A DNA stretch of 64,000 bases from an uncultured Pseudomonadales bacterium (GCA_947489425.1 CANLDL010000003.1:186001-250000), one strand, 5' to 3'. Shown: positions 25,864-35,504, numbered from the stretch's first letter. Made by a program: numbers and translations. The notes: generated by a model not told the origin, from the sequence alone.

Positions 25864-26181
25864 ATGTATATATTACACAATCAAGACGGCTACTTTTTAA
25901 CCAAGTCGGGCGACTGGGCCGATGGTAGAGAAGTTGGTGCACTCTATAAGACTATTCACAAAGACGAAGCGATTAATCAGTTATTTGAGGTCAACAGCAA
26001 AGACTATAATCTACGTATTTCTTTGTTAGAGTGCGAGGTGAATTCGAAAAAGCTACCGCTTATCCCCAACGATAAATTACCACCTATTTTGGAAGAGCCT
26101 GCTGCGAATAGTGATATGTTTTCAGAGAATGACACAGCAGATATAGCCAAGCAGAATGGAAATTTAGAAGCGCAGCACTAA
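25864..26181 (+). CDS. Small conserved protein of unknown function
   Basis: 105 residues from ATG 25864; a TTG eight codons earlier is possible but less likely. The N-terminal two thirds look like a compact domain (MYILHNQDGYFLTKSGDWADG, shown in part; then DEAINQLFEVN and LRISLLEC). The tail is acidic and probably disordered. It resembles small uncharacterised proteins of related marine gammaproteobacteria, but I cannot name a family. No signal peptide or membrane helix is seen. gshA follows after 165 bases. Confidence 0.65.
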   Translation: MYILHNQDGYFLTKSGDWADGREVGALYKTIHKDEAINQLFEVNSKDYNLRISLLECEVNSKKLPLIPNDKLPPILEEPAANSDMFSENDTADIAKQNGNLEAQH

Positions 26182-26346
26182 TAATGATGTAACTGAATTT
26201 ATCGATAACTCATCTAAATAACATTAATGTGGTTACAACTCTTTTTATTCAATTGATGCCAATCACACTCAACCAAATACTTTTGGCAAAATACATCACA
26301 TTAAGATGTTAAATAGCCTGTAAAAAGAGCTGCCAAGGAGCCTTTA

Positions 26347-27945
26347 ATGTCTTTACTTTCGACCCGCCTGGATCAAATTCGTGCCGCTAAGAATTTAGCG
26401 GGAATGGCAGAATTAACCCGTGGTGTAGAAAAAGAAAGCCTGCGCGTTTGTACAGAAGGCACTCTCGCGAAAACACCTCACCCTACAGCCTTGGGCTCTG
26501 CGCTAACACATCCTAAAATTACAACAGATTACAGCGAAGCTTTACTGGAATTTATTACTCCCCCTGAAAAAAGTATCAACAGCATAGTTGATACACTCAA
26601 TGACTTACACACATTCACTTACCAACATATAGGCAGTGAATCGCTATGGGTAAACAGCATGCCATGCATGCTCGACAAAGACGCTGATATACCCATTGGT
26701 CAATATGGCAGCTCAAACAGTGGCCGCATGAAGAGTATTTATCGGCTAGGCCTTGGCCATCGCTACGGCCGCGCTATGCAGACAATTGCTGGTATTCATT
26801 TTAACTTTTCAGTATCTGATGAGCTATGGGAATTCCTACATACAAGTGATTCCAGCAACCTCCCTATCAGCGATTACAAAACCGAGGGATATTTAAAACT
26901 CATACGAAATTTTAGGCGGAATTTTTGGTTACTACTCTACTTATTTGGCGCAGCCCCTGCGGTATGTAGCAGCTTTATCAAGAGTAGAGAACATACATTA
27001 GAGCCTATAAAAAGCGACTCTCATACTATGCACAAACCCTACGCAACATCATTACGCATGGGAGATCTGGGCTACCAAAGCTCTGCACAGGAATTGCTAA
27101 CCACAACCTACAACAGTATTGACGGGTATATTAAAACCCTATGTGATGCAATTACCAAGCAACACCCAGACTATAGCGCCATCGGTATTAAAGACACCCA
27201 AGGCGACTACCAACAACTTAACGATTGTTTACTGCAAATAGAAAACGAATTTTACAGTGTTATACGCCCTAAACGCACAGCTAAAAGTGGACAAACAGCG
27301 CTAAATGCACTGAGATCAGGCGGTATAGAATATATTGAAGTGCGCTGCCTTGATTTAAACCCTTTTGAAAATGTTGGTATCAATGGCCAACAAATTAGAT
27401 TTTTAGATATTTTCTTGTTGTATTGTTTACTAGAAGATAGCCCACCCTCGGACGAGCAGGAAAACCAACACATTTTACAAAACCAAAAAGCGATGGTTTA
27501 CGAAGGCCGCGACCCTAGCCTAACCCTGTATCATTTTGGTAAAGTCCGCGCGGCAAGCGAATGGAGCCAAGAGATAATGGATAAACTGCAGCCCATTGCT
27601 AACATGCTAGATACCTATCTTGGTGATACCCAATATGGGCAAGCATTAAAAAATGAACAAAGCAAACTGGATAATTCAGCCAATACCCCATCGGCAAAAA
27701 TTATCGAATTACTCAGCAATCGTGATATCTCCTTTTACCAACTAGCGATGGAGCACTCTGCATCAAATAGAGAGTTCTTTTTAAATCAGACACTATCTAC
27801 GGATACCATCAATCATTACGTACAGCTGGCTGAACAGTCACTGCAAAAACAAAAAGAGATAGAGGCCGACACCAGTGTTGATTTTGAGGAGTACTTACAG
27901 AACTACTACAAAGAATATACCGATTGCACGAAAAGAAGTTATTAA
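26347..27945 (+). CDS. gshA: Glutamate-cysteine ligase
   Basis: 532 residues, the proteobacterial GshA class. It makes gamma-glutamylcysteine from Glu, Cys and ATP, the first step to glutathione. Early conserved residues include RGVEKESLRV and TDYSEALLEFITPP (substrate and metal Glu residues), then the Gly-rich Tyr/Arg segment RAMQTIAGIHFNFS and YIEVRCLDLNPF. A clear AAGGAG Shine-Dalgarno stands nine bases before the ATG. It provides the thiol pool used by the glutaredoxin at 47.6 kb. Confidence 0.96.
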   Translation: MSLLSTRLDQIRAAKNLAGMAELTRGVEKESLRVCTEGTLAKTPHPTALGSALTHPKITTDYSEALLEFITPPEKSINSIVDTLNDLHTFTYQHIGSESLWVNSMPCMLDKDADIPIGQYGSSNSGRMKSIYRLGLGHRYGRAMQTIAGIHFNFSVSDELWEFLHTSDSSNLPISDYKTEGYLKLIRNFRRNFWLLLYLFGAAPAVCSSFIKSREHTLEPIKSDSHTMHKPYATSLRMGDLGYQSSAQELLTTTYNSIDGYIKTLCDAITKQHPDYSAIGIKDTQGDYQQLNDCLLQIENEFYSVIRPKRTAKSGQTALNALRSGGIEYIEVRCLDLNPFENVGINGQQIRFLDIFLLYCLLEDSPPSDEQENQHILQNQKAMVYEGRDPSLTLYHFGKVRAASEWSQEIMDKLQPIANMLDTYLGDTQYGQALKNEQSKLDNSANTPSAKIIELLSNRDISFYQLAMEHSASNREFFLNQTLSTDTINHYVQLAEQSLQKQKEIEADTSVDFEEYLQNYYKEYTDCTKRSY

Positions 27946-28054
27946 GGTGCCATACTATCGCCCATGATGTGTGAACACCTTAGGCGGGTAACCTACTAGC
28001 CGGAAAAGTAAAGAGTATTCTATTAAACTGCTCTGTTGATGGCTTTTATTCGTA

Positions 28055-28495
28055 CTACCTTTGTACTACAAAATTATTGAAGTACAGGCCAGTGACTTCA
28101 ACCTCATCCCCTTCTTCTTCCGCTAATAGAGCCTGCACACCTTCAAGGGCAGCAACTCTGACCAATTCTTTACCTTGCTGGGTATCAACATCGACATCAT
28201 CGAGACGACTAAATTCGCGCACAAGATAATCTCGAATTAATGGCATATGGTGGCGTACAGAGTTTGAAGATGCGGTATCTTGTACCCTCAATGAAACCTC
28301 TAATTTAATATACTTTAATTTACCTTGCCCACCATAGTTGACAACAAAGGCAGGAATAATAGGGACATAAATCGAGGATCTAGGTGCCTCAGCATCTTCA
28401 CCCTCCTCATCCTGTGCATAAGCAGCATTCACCACTAACAAGCTACATAGTAGTATGCAGTGAATCATATATTTTATAGTAGTTGCTTGTATCAT
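28055..28495 (-). CDS. FliL-like periplasmic protein
   Basis: 146 residues. The N-terminus is a signal peptide ending in NAAYAQ, followed by an acidic stretch and a FliL-type domain (YVPIIPAFVVNYG, then KYIKLEVSLRVQD, then HHMPLIRDYLVREFS). Unlike true FliL it has a cleavable signal and no flagellar neighbours. Such FliL-like proteins occur next to dsbB, rsd and gshA in pseudomonads, and their role is not known. It is transcribed divergently from dsbB. Confidence 0.75.
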   Translation of the reverse strand: MIQATTIKYMIHCILLCSLLVVNAAYAQDEEGEDAEAPRSSIYVPIIPAFVVNYGGQGKLKYIKLEVSLRVQDTASSNSVRHHMPLIRDYLVREFSRLDDVDVDTQQGKELVRVAALEGVQALLAEEEGDEVEVTGLYFNNFVVQR

Positions 28496-28757
28496 TATTG
28501 TTCACACCCTATTGAGTAACTTTTTATCTTCTTTAGCGATAATGTTACTTAGTCACATACCCCATATAACATTATTCTGTAACATTCAGTTCTATAAAAT
28601 ATAGATCAGTTTTGTCGTTATCTCAAAAATCTAGCGCATCAAATACGATTAATTTGACGATCAGCTTTTATGTATTAACAATGATCAGCGGCTCTAGTCA
28701 GATCAATCAAAAACACGTAACCTAAACCTAACTATCATATTCAGACTTTTTAACCCT

Positions 28758-29267
28758 ATGTTAACGACCAAAAATTTACTGCTAGCCATGTGGCTAGGTG
28801 CAATTGCCTTAATCCTAACTGCGTTATATATGCAATATTTTATGGATTTAGTACCCTGTGCTCTTTGCATGACTCAGCGGGTATTTATCATTGCTGTAGG
28901 TGTTATTGCCCTGCTGGCATGGCTACACAACTGCGCAAAGCCATCGGGCCATGTCCATTTGAAGGTGTATAGCTTTATTACATTGATATTGGCTGCTATA
29001 GGGGGGAGTTTTTCGGCGAGGCACATATGGCTACAAAGCCTTCCAGAGGATCTTGTACCCGCTTGTGGGCCGAGCCTTGGGTATTTAATCGAGACAGTAC
29101 CGTTTGCCGAGGCGCTTACGGTGCTATTACAAGGTGATGGACACTGTGCAGAAGTAAGCTGGTCATTTTTGGGGCTTAGTATCCCTAGTTGGACATTAAT
29201 TTGCTTTATTGGGTTTGTTATTATCAATATCTTTATCTTTTATCGAGAGTGTCGCCGCCCGCGATAA
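28758..29267 (+). CDS. dsbB: Disulfide bond formation protein B
   Basis: 169 residues with four membrane helices. The first periplasmic loop has the redox pair Cys-Ala-Leu-Cys in PCALCMTQR. The second loop has the pair in PACGPS and GHCAEV. DsbB passes electrons from DsbA to quinone and so drives periplasmic disulfide formation. It fits with the many Cys-bearing exported proteins here. The length is typical of the Pseudomonas DsbB/DsbH group. Confidence 0.93.
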   Translation: MLTTKNLLLAMWLGAIALILTALYMQYFMDLVPCALCMTQRVFIIAVGVIALLAWLHNCAKPSGHVHLKVYSFITLILAAIGGSFSARHIWLQSLPEDLVPACGPSLGYLIETVPFAEALTVLLQGDGHCAEVSWSFLGLSIPSWTLICFIGFVIINIFIFYRECRRPR

Positions 29268-29509
29268 AAATTCTATTTTAAATTTGAAAATGACTTGCGA
29301 TTCAATAAATCTTCTCCTATCTTGTAGCTAAGAAGTAAGCTTTTATCAATGATGCTTGGATGAAAATCCAATCTGAATCTTGAACCTTTGCTTGATAAAG
29401 ACCTCAAAGATCATTAAATGCTATACATAAACTATCGACCACAGCAGCATCATAGTTAAATACTAGCAATGATCAAAAAGATAAAATCAAACAATTTAAG
29501 GAAACCGCC

Positions 29510-29977
29510 ATGTTAGAAAACTGCAGATCAGCCAAAGAACGTTGGGGTGGCGTTAATACAATGATTGACCGCTGGCTACAAGATAGACAAGACATGCTAG
29601 TGAATTATTGTGCGCTATCAACAGTAAACTCATTTGACGAAAGTAATGACGAGCATAGCCAAAAAGTCAGACGCTTTTGCCAAAGCCTTATGGATTATAT
29701 CTCTGCTGGACACTTTGAAGTCTATGAACAACTGATTAAAGAAGGCCGCGACTTTGGTGACAAAGATGCCCTAGAAGCCGCCTCTAAACCCTATACCGTT
29801 ATTGATACAACCACTGAAAAGCTCCTTGATTTTAACGACAAATACCAAGAGACCGATGACCTCAGCACACTCGTTGAAGACCTTTCGAGTACGGGTCAGC
29901 AATTAGCTTCTCGCTTTGAAGCTGAAGATGAAATGATTGCCATACTGCACGTATCTCATAAAGATATGGTTGCTTAA
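29510..29977 (+). CDS. rsd: Regulator of sigma D (Rsd/AlgQ family)
   Basis: 155 residues, almost all helical, starting with CRSAKERWGGVNTMIDRWL, the family signature that contacts region 4 of RpoD. Rsd/AlgQ binds free sigma-70 and shifts polymerase use toward alternative sigma factors in stationary phase. A strong AAGGA lies before the ATG, and a terminator follows the stop. A protein that is only sigma region 4 is encoded at 6863-7093 and could in principle be a ligand; that is speculation. Confidence 0.92.
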   Translation: MLENCRSAKERWGGVNTMIDRWLQDRQDMLVNYCALSTVNSFDESNDEHSQKVRRFCQSLMDYISAGHFEVYEQLIKEGRDFGDKDALEAASKPYTVIDTTTEKLLDFNDKYQETDDLSTLVEDLSSTGQQLASRFEAEDEMIAILHVSHKDMVA

Positions 29978-30002
29978 GCACCGCTAAATACCTCCTATTT
30001 TT

Positions 30003-30040
30003 AACCAGCCCTATTAGCTATAGCGCTGGTTTTTCTTTTA
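30003..30040 (+). terminator. Rho-independent terminator after rsd
   Basis: AACCAGC (30003-30009) and GCTGGTT (30025-30031) form a 7-bp stem around a 15-base loop, followed by TTTCTTTTA. It lies 26 bases after the rsd stop. Confidence 0.75.
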
Positions 30041-30140
30041 TATATCCCTACAATTTTAAAGAATTTCGTCTACGCTTAACGGTATACAGTTATTTAAATG
30101 ACCAGTTAATACCTGTCGCCAATACAAGCAAATAGACCTT

Positions 30141-31121
30141 ATGAAATTATTACGCTACGGATTAGTTAGCCTCGTTACTTTACTTATTACTGCCTGCGGT
30201 TCGCATAACTCACCCAGCGAGCGCGTCGAGGTGGCAATTAATGGGGTTCACCACGGCGCCTTAAGCTCCGATGGACGATACGCGATTGTGGGCTCAGTAC
30301 AACATGGGGGTAGCCTTTGGCGTTTAAGCGACAATGAACGCCTGTATAACTGGAATCACACTAAGGGCGATACTAGCGTTCTTATAGCAACCGACTTTGA
30401 CCCAAGCAATCGCTGGGCACTAACCACCGAAGCCTACACTATCGTACTTTGGGATGTCAGTAATGGCAGTGCAACACGCTTTTGGACAGCACCAGGAGAA
30501 ATTCTCGATGCCAAGCTCTCACCCGACGGACGCTATGCATTACTTGGGCAGGCCGACCATTCTGCTGTTATTTTTAATACACTACGCGGCGGTGTTGTAC
30601 GTAGCTTCACTCACGAAGGAAGAGTAAGAAGTGTCGATTTAAGTGCCGATGGCAATATTGCTATAACAGGCTCCGAGGACAGAACATCGGCTATATGGGA
30701 TGTTAATTCTGGTCAGAAAATACTAACAATTACTCACGATGAGGATGTACAACATGTAAGCCTCAGCCCAGACGGACGTTATGCACTAAGTACAGCAAAA
30801 TATGACAGAGCAGATATTTGGGATGTTCGTCAAAAGAAAGTATTAAAAAGCATTCCATTGTCACGCGAGAAAATAAAGCGTGGACTAGAAATAGTAACCT
30901 CTAAATTCAGTGATGATGGCAAACAAATACTATTGGGATACTCCAACCAAATTGTTGAGTTAAGAGAAACTCAAAATGCCAATTTACTCAAATCCTGGAA
31001 GCTAACGAAGAGGAAAAAGTGGCAGCCAACGAGTGTGTCTGCCCTTGATGTTAGCTTTTCAACGAGCCCTAGCACTTATTATGCAATAGGTACTAGCGGC
31101 TTCGTTTACTTACTTAAATAG
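30141..31121 (+). CDS. WD40-repeat lipoprotein
   Basis: 326 residues. The N-terminus is a lipoprotein signal with lipobox LITAC, so the mature protein starts at Cys19 and is membrane-anchored outside the cytoplasm. The body is a beta propeller. WD-type blades are seen at LSSDGRYAIVG, LSPDGRYALLG, LSADGNIAITG and LSPDGRYALST, with Trp-Asp ends such as LWDV, IWDV and IWDV. No catalytic residues are expected; it should be a scaffold. It converges with the FKBP gene, only eight bases apart. Confidence 0.85.
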   Translation: MKLLRYGLVSLVTLLITACGSHNSPSERVEVAINGVHHGALSSDGRYAIVGSVQHGGSLWRLSDNERLYNWNHTKGDTSVLIATDFDPSNRWALTTEAYTIVLWDVSNGSATRFWTAPGEILDAKLSPDGRYALLGQADHSAVIFNTLRGGVVRSFTHEGRVRSVDLSADGNIAITGSEDRTSAIWDVNSGQKILTITHDEDVQHVSLSPDGRYALSTAKYDRADIWDVRQKKVLKSIPLSREKIKRGLEIVTSKFSDDGKQILLGYSNQIVELRETQNANLLKSWKLTKRKKWQPTSVSALDVSFSTSPSTYYAIGTSGFVYLLK

Positions 31122-31129
31122 ACGACTAC

Positions 31130-31921
31130 TTACTTAGAAAGATCGATCGGCTTCTCAGGCTCAACGACTTCCAATAACTCCACCTCAAAGACTAGTACTG
31201 CATTAGGGCCAATAGTACCACCCGTGCCACCCGTACCGTAAGCAAGGTCAGATGGGATTGTTAATTCCCACTTATCGCCCACATTCATTAACTGTAGCGC
31301 CTCTGTCCAACCTGGGATTACACCATTAACAGGAAAAACTGCTGGGGCATTGCGACTGTATGAACTATCAAACTCAGTGCCATCAATCAGAGTACCTCTA
31401 TAGTGTACAGATACAGTATCGGTATCGGTTGGTGTCGCACCATCACCAGCAGTTAATTCTTTATACTGAAGACCACTTTCTGTTGTTACAACACCTTCTT
31501 TTGCGCCATTGTCTTTCAGATAAGCGTTACCCTCTGCGATATTCTTTTCTGCAGCTTCAGCGGCCAGTTTTGCCAGCTCGGCTTGCTGCTCTGCCTGACG
31601 TTGTTGGGCGCGCTCTTGTAAGGTTGCGATAGTTTGCTGTACTTGCTCTTCACTTAAGCGCGACTCTTTACCTGCAATAGCATCATTAATACCTGCAGTT
31701 AATGCCTCTAGATCGAGCTCGACACCATCACGAATAAACTGTTGAGCCATATTATCACCGACCATATAACTCAAGCGCTGCTCTACTGACTCTAGCGCAA
31801 TCTCTGATGACTCAGCAGCAGGAACAACTTCTGCCTCTACCTCTGCAGCCTTTTCAGACTCATTGCCGCATGCTACTAGCGATAATGCGACACAACCTAC
31901 CATAAAGTACTTTAATTTCAT
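31130..31921 (-). CDS. FKBP-type peptidyl-prolyl isomerase, lipoprotein (FkpA/Mip-like)
   Basis: 263 residues. Lipobox LVAC gives a mature N-terminal Cys18. An acidic linker is followed by an N-terminal helical dimerisation domain (EQRLSYMVGDNMAQQF to residue 130) and a C-terminal FKBP domain (VSVHYRGTLIDGTEFDSSY, VIPGWTEALQLM, IPSDLAYGTGG). It catalyses prolyl isomerisation in the envelope and probably helps the folding of outer-membrane or secreted proteins. The protein ends VEPEKPIDLSK. Confidence 0.92.
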   Translation of the reverse strand: MKLKYFMVGCVALSLVACGNESEKAAEVEAEVVPAAESSEIALESVEQRLSYMVGDNMAQQFIRDGVELDLEALTAGINDAIAGKESRLSEEQVQQTIATLQERAQQRQAEQQAELAKLAAEAAEKNIAEGNAYLKDNGAKEGVVTTESGLQYKELTAGDGATPTDTDTVSVHYRGTLIDGTEFDSSYSRNAPAVFPVNGVIPGWTEALQLMNVGDKWELTIPSDLAYGTGGTGGTIGPNAVLVFEVELLEVVEPEKPIDLSK

Positions 31922-32061
31922 GAAATAACCTTATCTTTTAAAATGTAATAAATATAACGAAGCTTTTAGTAATGATGACCAAGGCCAAAAAATCAATGGT
32001 ATAACAAACACCCAACCATTGATACCTAACCAGAATCTAGAGAAGCTCTGAGTGACCTAAA

Positions 32062-32077
32062 TTTGAACATGTTCAAA
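32062..32077. promoter_or_regulatory. Perfect 16-bp palindrome
   Basis: TTTGAACATGTTCAAA is self-complementary over all 16 bases. It lies between the pyrC stop and the FKBP start, 141 bases before the FKBP ATG. It could be a binding site for a dimeric regulator, but no regulator gene is adjacent. Confidence 0.4.
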
Positions 32078-32112
32078 GAGTTTTAGTTCAATCCTTGCAA
32101 AAATAAGCACTA

Positions 32113-33150
32113 CTAAGAGCTCAAGCGCCAATTCAATGCCTTACCCGCAAAGAATGGCACAATAGTATTACCGTTAGGTAACACGATGCTTGCAGGCACT
32201 TCCCACGCTTCTTTAGCAAGAGTTATCGTTGAAGTATTGCGAGGCAAACCATAAAAGTCGGCACCGTAGTGGCTTGCAAAGCCTTCCAATTTATCAAGCA
32301 CTCCTAAGCTGTCGAATATCTCGGCATAAAGCTCTATAGCACTCCAAGCACTATAACAACCAGCGCAACCACAGGAAGACTCCTTACGATGTTGTTCGTG
32401 CGGAGCCGAGTCTGTACCTAAAAAGAATTTTTTTGACCCTTTAGCGACAACGTCTTGCAATGCTAACTGATGCACATTGCGCTTTAAGACTGGCAAGCAA
32501 TAGTTATGTGGCTGAATGCCGCCTACCAAAAGATCATTTCTATTAAGCAGCAAATGCTGAGGGGTAATCGTTGCTGCAACATAATCAGATGAGCTCAATA
32601 CAAACTCTACGGCTTCTTTTGTGGTGATATGTTCAAACACTATTTTAAGCTTTGGAAATCGGTCAACGATATCCCGAAGGTAGCGATCAATAAATAATTT
32701 TTCGCGATCAAAAATATCAACGTCGTGATTAGTCACTTCACCATGAATCAATAATAAGAGCCCCTCCTCAACCAAAGCCTCAAAGACAGGGTCCAAATGA
32801 GTCAAGTCACTTACCGCAGCATCGGAATTGGTTGTCGCACCAGCAGGGTATAACTTGACGGCAACGACACCGGCTTGTTTAGCATCTCGAATATCTTGCG
32901 CCGTTGTGTTGTTGGTTAGGTATAATGTCATTAATGGCATAAATGAACTATTAGCAGGTCTCGCCGCTAAAATTCGTTCTTTATACTGTGTAGCCATTGC
33001 TGCTGTGGCAACTGGAGGAACTAAGTTTGGCATTACAATAGCACGCTGAAAACAACGAGCAGTAGCCGGTACCGTTTCTTGCAAAAAATCACCGTCACGA
33101 AAATGTAGGTGCCAGTCATCTGGGGTATTAATTTCTATACTTACAGCCAT
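32113..33150 (-). CDS. pyrC: Dihydroorotase (class II, E. coli PyrC type)
   Basis: 345 residues. It closes carbamoyl-aspartate to dihydroorotate in pyrimidine synthesis. Zinc ligands are visible in DDWHLHFRDG, the carbamylated Lys lies in VVAVKLYPAG, His in LLIHGEV and FEHITT, and Asp in FLGTDSAPH. Length and motifs are those of the housekeeping enzyme. It lies 48 bases downstream of the sugar dehydrogenase gene on the same strand. folE2 and hisI, whose paralogs are often zinc-regulated with a second dihydroorotase, are close by. Confidence 0.95.
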   Translation of the reverse strand: MAVSIEINTPDDWHLHFRDGDFLQETVPATARCFQRAIVMPNLVPPVATAAMATQYKERILAARPANSSFMPLMTLYLTNNTTAQDIRDAKQAGVVAVKLYPAGATTNSDAAVSDLTHLDPVFEALVEEGLLLLIHGEVTNHDVDIFDREKLFIDRYLRDIVDRFPKLKIVFEHITTKEAVEFVLSSSDYVAATITPQHLLLNRNDLLVGGIQPHNYCLPVLKRNVHQLALQDVVAKGSKKFFLGTDSAPHEQHRKESSCGCAGCYSAWSAIELYAEIFDSLGVLDKLEGFASHYGADFYGLPRNTSTITLAKEAWEVPASIVLPNGNTIVPFFAGKALNWRLSS

Positions 33151-33198
33151 TACTACGTTATCTCTTTCATAATTTTAGATTAAATACTTCTGCTCATA

Positions 33199-34320
33199 CT
33201 ACTCAGAATTGCCTGTGCTTACCCGCACCAATTTCCCACGCCCAGCGTCGGTCAATAAATAAAACGTATTTCTGTCTTTTACTCGAACATCGCGGATACG
33301 ACCAAAGCGGCTTCCAAATATACGCTCTTCATCAAAGGCATTTTGCTCTTGCTTTAATATCGAAAGCAAACGAAATTTAAGTGAACCCACTAATACACGA
33401 TCTCCAAAAAATGCCATCCCTGAAGGTGCAATAGACGGATCCCAATAATGCAACGGTTGCTCCATACCTTTCGCCTTGGGACCTCTACCAATTGAAAAAC
33501 CTGTCCCGTATTCGGCACCATAAGTAATAATTGGCCAACCGTAGTTTTTACCTTTAACCAATCTATTTATTTCATCGCCACCTTGTGGACCATGCTCATT
33601 AGACCACATTTCTCCACTGCGGGGATGCATCGCCAAACCTTGCACATTGCGGTGTCCATAGGAATATATTTCTGGCCGGGCACCGTCTCGATTTAAAAAG
33701 GGGTTATCTTGAGGAATTTGCCCATCACTTGCCAGGCGTATCACACTGCCATGGTGTGTTTTTATATCCTGTGAATGATTTCGATTACCCCTATCACCCA
33801 AGCTTATAAATAAATAGCCTTTTTTATCAAAGGCTAAGCGACCACCAAAATGGCGACCACCTTTCACTTTTGGCAAAGCAACAAAGAGTTTTTTACTATC
33901 AATTATTCTATAGGGTCGCGATTGAGAAGCACCTTGCTCACTAGCCACAAGTGTCGCACGAATAACTTCTGTACTAAAACCGTTACTGCGAGTGCCTGAT
34001 ACATAACTTAAGTAGATAAGATTATTTTTTTTAAAGTTAGGGTGCAAGATCACATCTAACAAGCCACCCTGGCCAACAGCGGCAATCTCTGGCAAACCTT
34101 GGACAGGTTCTGAAATCACACCATCTTTATCAACAACGCGCAAAGTGCCACCTCGCTCCGTCACTAGATATTTACCATTGGGCAAAAAAGCTAAGCTCCA
34201 AGGGCGCTTTAATTGATCAGTTACAACAGTAGTTTTTAATGATGGAATATCCAGAGAAGCATTCGCTGATAGCGAAAAAAATAGGAAAACAGAAAAAAGA
34301 CTACAGAGTGTTTTTTTCAT
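33199..34320 (-). CDS. PQQ-dependent aldose sugar dehydrogenase family protein
   Basis: 373 residues with a signal peptide (ends SANAS), so periplasmic. The six-bladed propeller of the soluble glucose dehydrogenase (YliI/Asd) family is seen: RPWSLAFLPNGKYLVTERGG, GGLLDVILHPNF, SLGDRGNR, YSYGHRNVQGLA and WSNEHGPQGGDEIN. The conserved His and Arg that bind the PQQ cofactor are in the GHRN and EHGPQGGDE segments. The sugar substrate is not known, and no PQQ biosynthesis genes are in the window. Confidence 0.88.
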   Translation of the reverse strand: MKKTLCSLFSVFLFFSLSANASLDIPSLKTTVVTDQLKRPWSLAFLPNGKYLVTERGGTLRVVDKDGVISEPVQGLPEIAAVGQGGLLDVILHPNFKKNNLIYLSYVSGTRSNGFSTEVIRATLVASEQGASQSRPYRIIDSKKLFVALPKVKGGRHFGGRLAFDKKGYLFISLGDRGNRNHSQDIKTHHGSVIRLASDGQIPQDNPFLNRDGARPEIYSYGHRNVQGLAMHPRSGEMWSNEHGPQGGDEINRLVKGKNYGWPIITYGAEYGTGFSIGRGPKAKGMEQPLHYWDPSIAPSGMAFFGDRVLVGSLKFRLLSILKQEQNAFDEERIFGSRFGRIRDVRVKDRNTFYLLTDAGRGKLVRVSTGNSE

Positions 34321-34405
34321 AAGGCCCTCGCTGGTAGAACTTTTATTAATATAATGATTTACTTTAAATAACGCTTGACACCTTTGTAATATTTTTTGCT
34401 TTACA

Positions 34406-34435
34406 AAATAATTTATAACTTACGAGAAATTATTT
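34406..34435. repeat. AT-rich inverted repeat
   Basis: AAATAATTT (34406-34414) and AAATTATTT (34427-34435) are perfect 9-bp arms around 12 bases. It lies between folE2 and the sugar dehydrogenase gene, possibly in the latter's control region. Confidence 0.4.
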
Positions 34436-34481
34436 CGCTAACAGATAACAAATAATTTCCCGCAATAAAATACATAACCCT

Positions 34482-34515
34482 TCATAAAATTGTTAGCAGC
34501 AATACGGCTAACAAT
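34482..34515 (-). terminator. Rho-independent terminator after folE2
   Basis: On the minus strand ATTGTTAGC and GCTAACAAT (34507-34515 / 34489-34497) form a perfect 9-bp stem with a 9-base loop, followed by TTTTATG. It starts five bases after the folE2 stop. Confidence 0.65.
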
Positions 34516-34519
34516 ATAA

Positions 34520-35473
34520 TTAGCGATGTAATAAAGGTAAATAACCGTTAGCAATACCCTTAGTGCACATAGCAACCGCATCGTGCGCATGCAAGCTCTC
34601 AAGGTGCTCAATACGCACCCAAAAATCAGCAAAGCTTGCCTCTTGATTCAAGCTGTTTTTTACACGTCTTGCGGCATCTTCACAAAACATTTGATTAGAG
34701 CCATTAAGTCTGGCGAATTCTTGCTCGTCCTCGCGCTTAACTGCGGTTTGCACAGCAGTTTTTAACGTTGACTCAACGAGCTTTATTAGTTGGCTAATAG
34801 GAAAACCACCAACATAAGTTTCACCAAGCTTTACCACTACATTTGCATAACTTCTTTGACTATGTGGCGTTGCTACACTGCCTCGATCGGATTGCAGCCA
34901 TTTTTCGATAGCGCTTTTATCAATAGATTCTTGGTTGGCAAAGTCATCTAAAAATGCCTGCTGCATGATTTGACGAGACAGAGCAGCAGAACAAGGACAA
35001 GTCGATGAGTATGGAATTTTAACCGAAAGTTCTATCTCAACCTTGCCATTTTTTAGTACCGCTTTAATCGAGACAGGGTAGTCTTTCCAGCCACTGTACT
35101 CACTTTTTAATGCAGGCTGGTTAATAAAATAATCAAAGTCAATCTGGATACATGTGCTATCACTGATATCATGGTGACTAGCTAGCTTATCTTTAAGGAA
35201 TTCACCCAAGCTCTCGATGGTCAGTACGCCACCACGTGAAAATTCTGCAAGTAACAAATAAAGACGAGACATGTGAATGCCTTTAACGTCAGGGCTAATC
35301 AGGTTCACATAAGTTTCTACAAATGCTTTCGCATCATAGTCACCATGTTGCTGATCCTTAACAGTTAAAGGTAGTGCAATTTTGCTCATACCAACCCAAT
35401 CTAGAGTGCCGTTTTGCTGAGCTACTTGGGTCGCCGCCACATCGGGCATATCTGGTTTTGTGTATGCGTTCAT
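34520..35473 (-). CDS. folE2: GTP cyclohydrolase FolE2 (type IB)
   Basis: 317 residues from ATG 35473; the frame is open further upstream but the added residues overlap hisI. FolE2 starts folate synthesis from GTP and, unlike FolE, does not need zinc. The signature GMSKIALPL, the metal Cys in YSSTCPCSAAL and the conserved SHHDI-type His region are present. Its start lies 31 bases past the hisI stop, so the two are probably one transcript. Family members are often turned on by zinc shortage (Zur), but I found no Zur box here. Confidence 0.93.
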   Translation of the reverse strand: MNAYTKPDMPDVAATQVAQQNGTLDWVGMSKIALPLTVKDQQHGDYDAKAFVETYVNLISPDVKGIHMSRLYLLLAEFSRGGVLTIESLGEFLKDKLASHHDISDSTCIQIDFDYFINQPALKSEYSGWKDYPVSIKAVLKNGKVEIELSVKIPYSSTCPCSAALSRQIMQQAFLDDFANQESIDKSAIEKWLQSDRGSVATPHSQRSYANVVVKLGETYVGGFPISQLIKLVESTLKTAVQTAVKREDEQEFARLNGSNQMFCEDAARRVKNSLNQEASFADFWVRIEHLESLHAHDAVAMCTKGIANGYLPLLHR

Positions 35474-35504
35474 AATAGATTGTCTAGTTTGTGGTGAGAA
35501 ATCG

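Noticed and set aside
27943..27982. TAAGGTG / CACCTTA repeat after gshA as a terminator
   Set aside because: The stem is short, the loop is long and there is no T-run.
34373..34400. TTGACA at 34373 on the plus strand as a promoter
   Set aside because: No -10 at 16-18 bases, and it would point into folE2 from behind.
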